Below, piece by piece: positions 1 to 5,576 of a stretch of 10,576 nucleotides of DNA. This DNA is from Akkermansiaceae bacterium (GTDB lineage Bacteria > Verrucomicrobiota > Verrucomicrobiia > Verrucomicrobiales > Akkermansiaceae), in contig JARFRT010000567.1 in the NCBI GenBank assembly GCA_029287105.1, forward strand, positions 1 through 10,576, given 5' to 3'. The first letter of the stretch is position 1. The number at the start of each line of letters is the position of its first letter. The translations under genes and the position numbers were made by a program. The notes under the pieces were generated by a model. That model was not told the origin of the DNA. It did no database searches and was given only the letters and a program-made list of their open reading frames with translations.

Positions 1-1125
1 GCCTGGATCCGGAATGTTGAGGGTAATGCTATAGTTGCTGGACGCGGCGGGGTCCAGCGCGGCGCGCCGGGCTTTGGTGAAAGACGCGCTGGATTCGTCG
101 AACCAAGCCGCCCCGCTGGCACTGGTAACGGTGGTGACGGCCGGGAAGGCGTTCTGGAGCTTGACGTTGTCTGCGCGTGTTGTCCCTGTGTTGTTGACGG
201 TCAGGTTGACGGTGAATGGATGACCTGCGCGAATGACGGTGGTGGAAGGGGTGTGGGTCAGGGTGAGTGTGGTGCTGCCGGGGATGGCGCGGGTCATATG
301 ATAGCCCTGGCTGGCCATGGCCGCGTCGAGTTTATCCGCGTAGTAGGGGATGAAGCTGGAGTAGTTGTAGACGGTGTCGGCGCTGCTGGCGACGAGGCTA
401 TTGCTGCCGATGATAGCGGCAACGCCCCCTTCATTGATAAAGACGGGGCTGCCGGAGTCGCCGCTTTCCAGAAAGGCATCGTCGCCCGATCCCGATGCCG
501 TGCTGTAATTCCAGCGCAGTACGCGTGTGGAATTGGTGCTGGCGGACGAAATATCGGTTACGGTGGAGAGCGTCTCGCTGGCACCGCGTGCGGTCTTTCC
601 CAGGACAATGAGGCTTTTGTTTTGATAAGCGGCTTGATCGAGTTCCGTGACCAGGTCTCTTCCACGGCGGATAACGTGAGTGAGATTGAGAAACGGGTGG
701 TAAGTGACATTGTCGGCAGCGGGGATCGGGGCCGTGAGGGTTCCGTAGAAGAGGTCCGAGGCGAGATTGGCGTCGTTGGTAATCGCGGCCTGCGACGCCA
801 CGGTGTAGTTCTTGACCGACCCGTCGCTGGCGACAAAGCGGATGGTGGCGCCGATTCCGGGTCGGTAGTGGTTGGCCCCGACGAAGTGCAGGGGCGAGAC
901 CATGGTGAGTTGGCGCGCGGCGTTGTTGGTATGCCAGCCGACCCCGCTAAGATTCAGCGCGGCGTGCATGAAGCCGGGGTTGGGGGCAGGCGCGCCGGGG
1001 AAGCCGGTGAATCGGTCGTGGCGGGTGGGATCATAGCCGCGGATAACCAGCGCGTGGGCACACGTGGCCGTAATGGCGAGGATAGCCAGAATCGTGCGGG
1101 TTGCTTTTCCGAGTGGCGGGCTCAT
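1..1125 (-). CDS. Secreted trypsin-like serine protease with C-terminal Ig-like domain, 3' end outside the window
   Basis: The reverse strand is open from an ATG at 1125-1123 to the window edge (375 codons, no stop). Residues 1-25 look like a Sec signal peptide: basic N-terminus, hydrophobic core ILAILAITATCA, likely cleavage after AHA. A chymotrypsin-fold protease domain follows (about 30-280). The candidate triad is His80 in SPLHFVGANHY, Asp124 in SDLFYGTL and Ser224 in ESGDSGSPVF; the GDSGSP motif is the strongest evidence. Residues about 285-375 resemble a DUF11/CARDB-type beta-sandwich (IRAGHPFTVNLTVNNTGTT), common in surface or secreted proteins, and the chain continues beyond the window. 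It is probably exported, and a C-terminal sorting signal may lie off-window. The substrate is unknown. No good Shine-Dalgarno site precedes the ATG; an AGGA lies about 15 bases upstream. The DUF393 gene ends 92 bases upstream on the same strand, so co-transcription is possible. A long reading frame on the + strand here (220-1146) is a shadow of this gene. Confidence 0.88.
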   Translation of the reverse strand, partial: MSPPLGKATRTILAILAITATCAHALVIRGYDPTRHDRFTGFPGAPAPNPGFMHAALNLSGVGWHTNNAARQLTMVSPLHFVGANHYRPGIGATIRFVASDGSVKNYTVASQAAITNDANLASDLFYGTLTAPIPAADNVTYHPFLNLTHVIRRGRDLVTELDQAAYQNKSLIVLGKTARGASETLSTVTDISSASTNSTRVLRWNYSTASGSGDDAFLESGDSGSPVFINEGGVAAIIGSNSLVASSADTVYNYSSFIPYYADKLDAAMASQGYHMTRAIPGSTTLTLTHTPSTTVIRAGHPFTVNLTVNNTGTTRADNVKLQNAFPAVTTVTSASGAAWFDESSASFTKARRAALDPAASSNYSITLNIPDPG

Positions 1126-1192
1126 TGGATAATTAAGTCATCCTAAACGTATCAGATATTCCTGCAAGGGGAATTAGACAGCGGAACTGGAT

Positions 1193-1214
1193 GGCGAGCA
1201 CGCCGGGCTCCGCC
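1193..1214 (-). other. GC-rich hairpin just after the DUF393 stop
   Basis: GGCGAGC (1193-1199) can pair with GCTCCGCC (1207-1214) with one bulged base and a 7-base loop. It starts 3 bases after the DUF393 stop codon on the minus strand. No T-run follows on the minus strand, so it is not a classical intrinsic terminator. It could be an mRNA 3'-end or attenuation structure, or chance in GC-rich DNA. Nothing else is evident in the 92-base gap 1126-1217. Confidence 0.3.
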
Positions 1215-1217
1215 TGA

Positions 1218-1667
1218 TCAAGGCATGAACTGGTCTTTGAAATCCTGCTCGGGCAGCGGGCAGATGCCACGAGTTCGCGCGATATGGTGCCGGTTTCGGG
1301 CGATGAGGTGATACATGCCGGACTTGAGGAACCGGGGGGTATAGTGGAGCAGCCAGAGCGCCGTTCTTATGCCGCCGGTGAGATAGAACGCACGAAGGAC
1401 GGCATCGGCCCCGCACCAGCACCGCTGATCGGGGCATCCGGTGTGTTCCATGAGCACGGCAGCGCCCGCAGGCCGTCCCCGTGCGTCAGTGAGGCTTACC
1501 CGGTCGGCCGGTAGCATTGCCGCCGTTTCCCCCTGAAGTGTGGCAAAAAAGAGGTTGTTCCGCCGGTTCCATCGGTGCAGCAAACGGGCTGAGCGCCGAC
1601 AGAAGAGGCAGTCGCCGTCGAGGAAGAGGATGTTCCGTCCTTCGGCGGGATGGGTATCGGCTGTCAT
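1218..1667 (-). CDS. DUF393 (DCC family) thiol-disulfide oxidoreductase-like protein
   Basis: 149 residues, a usual length for this small cytoplasmic family. The diagnostic motif sits near the N-terminus: FLDGDCLFCRR, i.e. DGxCxxC at Asp17-Cys23, with Cys20 and Cys23 as the presumed thiol pair of a thioredoxin-like fold. The family's C-terminal pattern is also present: YHLIARNRHHIAR followed by CPLP (Cys136). Family members are annotated as predicted thiol-disulfide oxidoreductases, but the physiological substrate is not established. An unusual extra cysteine cluster (CPDQRCWC, residues 78-85) lies mid-protein. The start at 1667-1665 puts the motif at the expected distance from the N-terminus; no clear Shine-Dalgarno site is visible. 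The gene is divergent from the Bat operon across 79 bases and lies upstream of the protease gene on the same strand. Confidence 0.9.
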   Translation of the reverse strand: MTADTHPAEGRNILFLDGDCLFCRRSARLLHRWNRRNNLFFATLQGETAAMLPADRVSLTDARGRPAGAAVLMEHTGCPDQRCWCGADAVLRAFYLTGGIRTALWLLHYTPRFLKSGMYHLIARNRHHIARTRGICPLPEQDFKDQFMP

Positions 1668-1746
1668 TAACGGGAGTGTTGTTGTAAAAACGGGTGAAAC
1701 AAAGTCGAAAACCGAACGTTTATCCGTGTGGACAGTGCGCCGCTCA
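1668..1746. promoter_or_regulatory. Divergent intergenic region, presumed promoters for the DUF393 gene and the Bat operon
   Basis: This 79-base gap separates two divergent genes, so promoters for both directions are expected here. It is visibly richer in A+T than the flanking genes, with A-runs around 1686-1712 (gtaaaaacgg, gaaacaaagt, cgaaaacc). I cannot fix a convincing -35/-10 pair on either strand. Two short similar words, aacgggagtg and aaacgggtga, occur in the same orientation about 15 bases apart; they may be chance. Confidence 0.4.
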
Positions 1747-2745
1747 ATGACCAGAATGAATGCCGTGACCGAGAATAATCAATTTGTGGAAGAGAACCGC
1801 CGGTTAACTCAAGTAAGAGAGGAGATGGGTAAGGTGGTAGTTGGCCTGGGTGATCTGGTCGATCGCTTGCTGGTTTCGCTGCTCTGTAATGGCCACGTCC
1901 TGATCGAGGGTGTGCCTGGCCTGGCGAAGACGCTGACGGTGAGCACCATGGCCCGGACGCTGGGGGTGCAGTTTAGCCGGATCCAGTTTACGCCGGATTT
2001 GCTGCCCGGTGATTTGATTGGCACGTTGATTTACAACCAGCAGACTGGTGATTTCACCCCGCACAAGGGGCCTGTGTTTGCCAATATTGTGCTGGCGGAT
2101 GAGATCAACCGGTCGCCGGCGAAGGTGCAGAGTGCCTTGTTGGAGGCGATGCAGGAGAGGCAGGTGACCATCGGCACCAAGAGCTATCCGCTGGACGAGC
2201 CGTTTTTGGTGCTGGCGACCCAGAACCCGATTGAGCAGGAGGGGACGTATTCATTGCCCGAGGCGCAGCTTGACCGGTTTATGCTGAAGGTGAATGTCGA
2301 GTATCCGACGCTGGACGAGGAACATATCATCATGAAACGCATGGCGGTTAATCAACCGGACATGCAGGTGCGCCCGGTGATGAGTGGTGAGGACATCCTC
2401 AAAATGCGCGAGTCGCTTGATGCCATCCATACCAGCGAGCTGATCGAGAAGTATGTGTTGCGCATTGTGGATGCGACCCGCAACCCGGCCACCTACGGGC
2501 TGGATGAATTGGCCCCCTTGATCAGCCACGGGGCCTCACCGCGGGCGAGTATCTTCCTGCTGAAGGGCGCACGCGCCCATGCGTTGTTAGGCGGGCGTGA
2601 TTACGTGACCCCTCACGATGTGAAGTGGATCGCCATGGATGTGCTCAGGCACCGGGTGTCGATCACCTACAAGGCGGAAGCCGAGGGGAGAGATGTGGAG
2701 TATGTCCTGAAGCGGATACTGTCGACGGTGGAAACGGTGGAGTAA
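1747..2745 (+). CDS. moxR: MoxR-family AAA+ ATPase
   Basis: 332 residues from the ATG at 1747, a normal MoxR length. All ATPase motifs are intact: Walker A GVPGLAKT (55-62), Walker B NIVLADE (113-119) followed by INRSPAK, sensor 1 ATQNP (Asn160), LDRF near 175-178 and sensor 2 GASPRA (262-267). The C-terminal lid contains the family's DVKWIAMDVLRHR. MoxR ATPases act in the cytoplasm and are thought to help mature or load vWA proteins encoded beside them, which fits the three vWA genes downstream. The reading frame is open upstream to an ATG at 1540, but that extension is very basic, unlike MoxR N-termini, and would overlap the DUF393 gene antisense. I therefore take 1747; 1756 is an equally possible ATG. 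No strong Shine-Dalgarno site precedes either. First gene of the operon. Confidence 0.96.
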   Translation: MTRMNAVTENNQFVEENRRLTQVREEMGKVVVGLGDLVDRLLVSLLCNGHVLIEGVPGLAKTLTVSTMARTLGVQFSRIQFTPDLLPGDLIGTLIYNQQTGDFTPHKGPVFANIVLADEINRSPAKVQSALLEAMQERQVTIGTKSYPLDEPFLVLATQNPIEQEGTYSLPEAQLDRFMLKVNVEYPTLDEEHIIMKRMAVNQPDMQVRPVMSGEDILKMRESLDAIHTSELIEKYVLRIVDATRNPATYGLDELAPLISHGASPRASIFLLKGARAHALLGGRDYVTPHDVKWIAMDVLRHRVSITYKAEAEGRDVEYVLKRILSTVETVE

Positions 2746-2756
2746 CCGAGAGGTCC

Positions 2757-3647
2757 ATGATCAATCAGAAAGAGCTCGAGAGTAAGGTGCGTCATATCCA
2801 GGTGCACAGTCGGAAGGCTGTGTTGGAGTTGTTGGCGGGTGAGTACCGGAGTTGTTTCAAGGGGATGGGGATTGAGTTTGAGGACGTGCGTGAGTACCAG
2901 CACGGTGACGATGTGCGGACAATCGATTGGAACGTCACGGCCCGGACGGGGAGGCCGCATGTAAAAACGTTTATGGAGGAGCGCGAGTTATCGCTCTATT
3001 TCCTGATTGATGTGTCGGGGTCGGGTGATTTTGGCAGTGGCGAGTTGACCAAGCGCGAGATGGCGGCGCGGGTCTTTGCACTGCTGGCATTTGCCTCGGC
3101 GCACAACCACGATAACGTCGGTTTGATTTTGTTTAGCGATCAAATCGAGCTTCATATCAAGGCGCGGAAGGGGAAAAACCATGTGATGCGGATGATTGAT
3201 CTGATTATGCGGCATGAGCCGGTGTCCCAGGGCACCGGTATTGCCCACGCGCTGGATTATCTGAACCAGGTGCGGACCCGGCGCTGTGTGGCATTTCTGT
3301 TTTCGGACTTTATCGATTGCGGTTATCAGGATTCATTGCGAGAGGCGGCCAGGCGGCATGACCTCGTATGTGTTTCCCTGAGTGATTTCAGGGAGCGTGA
3401 ACTGCCTCGTAGTGGCATGCTGGAAATGGTCGATGCGGAAACGGGCGAGGTGCGCACCATCGATTGCAGTGACGGTAGGTTGAGGCGGCACGTCAGGGCG
3501 CGGTCGGCCGCCAAGTCACAGGGGCTTCAGGATTTATGCCATGAGGTGGGTGCGGATTTGCTCCGTCTTTGCACCGAAGACGACTACTTGCATGAAATCA
3601 TCCGGTTCTTCAGGGACCGGAATAACCGGAGTGCCGATGCGAGGTAG
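2757..3647 (+). CDS. DUF58 protein with vWA-like fold
   Basis: 296 residues. The DUF58 signature is clear at residues 36-75: GMGIEFEDVREYQHGDD, then VRTIDWNVTARTG and HVKTFMEERE. A vWA-type MIDAS motif follows, DVSGSG, with Asp85, Ser87 and Ser89. A later strand, FLFSDF, is in the place of the usual vWA 'TDG' region, so the third MIDAS acidic site is less canonical. No membrane helix is visible, so the protein is probably cytoplasmic and a direct partner of MoxR, as commonly seen for moxR-DUF58 gene pairs. The start at 2757 follows a Shine-Dalgarno-like GAGAGG with 3-4 bases of spacing and lies 11 bases after the moxR stop. The frame is open upstream into moxR, but those codons belong to moxR. 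The 3' end overlaps the next gene by 11 bases. Confidence 0.95.
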   Translation: MINQKELESKVRHIQVHSRKAVLELLAGEYRSCFKGMGIEFEDVREYQHGDDVRTIDWNVTARTGRPHVKTFMEERELSLYFLIDVSGSGDFGSGELTKREMAARVFALLAFASAHNHDNVGLILFSDQIELHIKARKGKNHVMRMIDLIMRHEPVSQGTGIAHALDYLNQVRTRRCVAFLFSDFIDCGYQDSLREAARRHDLVCVSLSDFRERELPRSGMLEMVDAETGEVRTIDCSDGRLRRHVRARSAAKSQGLQDLCHEVGADLLRLCTEDDYLHEIIRFFRDRNNRSADAR

Positions 3648-4551
3648 GGTGACAGTGCGGGCTTTTGTTCTGTTGCTTCTGGCGGCATGTGTCGGCTGTG
3701 ACTCGCCGACGGATGAGGGGGTTGCGGGGGGCGCGTGCTATGAAGCGTCCGCGGCGGGTCTGCATGTCACCATGCGTGTATCATCGGATGAACTTGCCAC
3801 GAGTGAGATGTTGCAGGTTGAGTTGTGGCTGCGGCACCCCGAGTCGATCAGGGTGCAGCTTCCCGAGGTGGGCGAGAAGTGGGGTGATTTTTTTGTTTTT
3901 GAAAGCCGGGAGTCACCAGCGAGGTTAGCGGGGGACGGGATGGTGATGGTCGGGCGTGTTTACACGCTGGAGCCGGACCTCCCCGGTGAGTGTCTACTTC
4001 CGGGTTTGCTGGTGCAGGGGGTGGGTGGCGATGGCGGGGTGGTGGAGCTTACGACGGACCCGATCACGATTCGGGTGACCTCTGTGCTGGCTCCGGGGGA
4101 AGTTGAGATACGGGACATCGCCCCGAATACACGCGTTGACCGGCCAGTAAAATTGGAGCGCTGGCCCGTGGCGCTCATGATCGCCAATGTGTTTTGTGTT
4201 TTATGCCTGATGGTGCTGTGGTCGCGTTGGAAGCGGGTGAATGAGCGCGCTGACGACGGGGCGCTCAAGGATTTCGAGGGGTTGAAAAAGGCGGATACCC
4301 CGGAGGTGATGAAACAGCTCGAACGGGCCGTGTGCCGCATGCTGGCACAACGGTATCAGTTGAGGTTGGCCAAGATGGATTTTGCCGGTTTGCTCGAGCA
4401 GTTCGAGCAGGATGGAATTGCAACGCCCGGATTGACCGAGGCTGTGGCTGCCTACGAAAGGCTCCAGTATGCGGCCGTTGCTCCTCATGAAAAACAGGTG
4501 CGTGACCTTTACACGCAATTTGAAAATCTAGGTAAGGAGGTGGCGGCATGA
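3637..4551 (+). CDS. Short BatD-like membrane protein, probable lipoprotein
   Basis: 304 residues from ATG 3637, preceded by GGAG about 6 bases upstream. The N-terminus is a hydrophobic signal with a lipobox-like LAAC (15-18); a second cysteine, Cys21, is close by. Residues about 40-150 form a predicted beta-rich Ig-like domain similar in style to BatD modules. One membrane helix follows (about 176-196, WPVALMIANVFCVLCLMVLW) with a basic SRWKR on its C-terminal side, so residues 200-304 should be cytoplasmic. That tail (LERAVCRMLAQRYQLRL ... AAYERLQYA) resembles the C-terminal tail of batD in this operon. The slot between DUF58 and batA often holds a DUF4381 or hypothetical membrane protein; this gene may be a version of that with a larger periplasmic part. 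The start overlaps the DUF58 gene by 11 bases and its TGA overlaps the batA ATG. An in-frame GTG at 3649 is an alternative start. Function is inferred from context only. Confidence 0.85.
   Translation: MRGRVTVRAFVLLLLAACVGCDSPTDEGVAGGACYEASAAGLHVTMRVSSDELATSEMLQVELWLRHPESIRVQLPEVGEKWGDFFVFESRESPARLAGDGMVMVGRVYTLEPDLPGECLLPGLLVQGVGGDGGVVELTTDPITIRVTSVLAPGEVEIRDIAPNTRVDRPVKLERWPVALMIANVFCVLCLMVLWSRWKRVNERADDGALKDFEGLKKADTPEVMKQLERAVCRMLAQRYQLRLAKMDFAGLLEQFEQDGIATPGLTEAVAAYERLQYAAVAPHEKQVRDLYTQFENLGKEVAA
4533..4541 (+). promoter_or_regulatory. Strong Shine-Dalgarno site for batA
   Basis: TAAGGAGGT, a full match to the usual 16S rRNA anti-Shine-Dalgarno core, ends 6 bases before the batA ATG at 4548. 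It lies inside the end of the preceding gene. It is by far the best ribosome binding site in the window; most neighbours have weak or no visible sites. It fixes the batA start. Confidence 0.85.
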
Positions 4552-5576
4552 CCTTGGCAGCGCCCTATTATTTGTTGTTGTTAGCCTTGCTGCCTTTGCT
4601 GGCGCTTTTCCAGCGCAGGCAGCGGCGGAAGGAAGCGATCCGTTACCCGTCGTTTGCTTTGTTGGTGGGTGCTGGCCGGACATGGCGTCAGCGGCTGTTG
4701 TTTATCCCGCCGCTGTGTCTTCATTTGGCGTTAGCCTGTCTGATTGTCTCGCTGGCTCGTCCGCAGGTCGAGGCGACCGGTCACCGTGAAGATCGTGAGG
4801 GAATTGCGATTCAGCTGCTGGTCGATGTTTCGAGTAGTATGGACATGGACATTCATACCGAGGACGGGCCGATGACGCGGATGGAGGTGGCCAAGAAGGT
4901 GATGGAGGAGTTCGTCGCAGGCGATGGCGGGAACCTTTCCGGCCGACCCGACGATATGATCGGGGTGATTTCATTTGCGCGTTACTCCGACAGCATTTGC
5001 CCGATGACCCTGGGCCACGATGCGGTGGTCTACATGATCCAGGAAATAACCATCAATGACCGGCCTAACGAAGATGGCACCGCCTATGGTGATGCTACGG
5101 CACTTGCCGCCGCACAACTCAAGGCCCAGGAGGGTCATGAGGGGGCCTTGAGGAGTAAAGTCATCCTTCTGCTGACCGATGGCGAGAACAACTGCGGTGA
5201 ACAAATGCCCTTGCAAGCTGCCGCCATGGCCAAGGAATGGGGGATCCGGATCTACACAATCAGTTTGCAGGAGACGAGTCGGCCAGCCGTCATCAAGACT
5301 GACAGCGGAACCTTTTTAAAACCCAAGCCATCCTCGGAATCAGACCAGGTCCTTGAACGGATGGCGACGGCGACCGGGGGGATTTTCCGGACCGCGCACG
5401 ATCTGGATTCACTGCAGGCGGTCTACCGGGAAATCAACGAATTGGAGAAAACCAAGGTCGAGGAGGTGGATTTCCTCGACCGGGACGAGGCCTTCGCGCC
5501 CTTTGCGCTGTTGGCACTGGGCTTGTTGCTGCTTCGCTATGTGTTAAGTTCAACCCTGCTGCGGATATCGCCATGA
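4548..5576 (+). CDS. batA: BatA-type membrane-anchored vWA protein
   Basis: 342 residues, typical for BatA. The N-terminus holds two membrane helices (about 5-21 and 51-70) with basic residues between them (RRQRRK), so the loop is cytoplasmic and the vWA domain should be periplasmic. The MIDAS residues are complete: DVSSS (Asp93, Ser95, Ser97), Thr178 in DGTAYGDA and Asp211 in LLTDGENN. A third helix lies at about 316-335. The pattern, including the SLARPQ segment before the vWA domain, matches the BatA/BatB family (aerotolerance regulator N-terminal domain). Of the two vWA proteins, this one is assigned BatA by its position and DVSSSM MIDAS; the next has the DVSKSM typical of BatB. The start overlaps the previous stop (ATGA) behind a strong Shine-Dalgarno site, and the stop overlaps the next start in the same way. 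Presumed to work with BatB in an envelope complex; its molecular role is not known. Confidence 0.93.
   Translation: MTLAAPYYLLLLALLPLLALFQRRQRRKEAIRYPSFALLVGAGRTWRQRLLFIPPLCLHLALACLIVSLARPQVEATGHREDREGIAIQLLVDVSSSMDMDIHTEDGPMTRMEVAKKVMEEFVAGDGGNLSGRPDDMIGVISFARYSDSICPMTLGHDAVVYMIQEITINDRPNEDGTAYGDATALAAAQLKAQEGHEGALRSKVILLLTDGENNCGEQMPLQAAAMAKEWGIRIYTISLQETSRPAVIKTDSGTFLKPKPSSESDQVLERMATATGGIFRTAHDLDSLQAVYREINELEKTKVEEVDFLDRDEAFAPFALLALGLLLLRYVLSSTLLRISP

Noticed and set aside
220..1146. Open frame of 308 codons on the + strand at the left end.
   Set aside because: It is a Gly/Ala/Val/Arg-rich shadow of the minus-strand protease gene, which has a signal peptide and the GDSGSP motif; the + frame shows no recognisable domain.
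1540..1746. N-terminal extension of MoxR by 69 residues from an upstream ATG.
   Set aside because: The extension is very basic (KKRLFRRFHRC, RRQKRQ), lies antisense to the start of the DUF393 gene and would give an N-terminus not seen in MoxR proteins of about 330 residues.
2625..2756. Extension of the DUF58 gene back into moxR.
   Set aside because: These codons lie within the moxR coding sequence in another frame; the start at 2757 has a Shine-Dalgarno-like GAGAGG and gives a normal DUF58 N-terminus.
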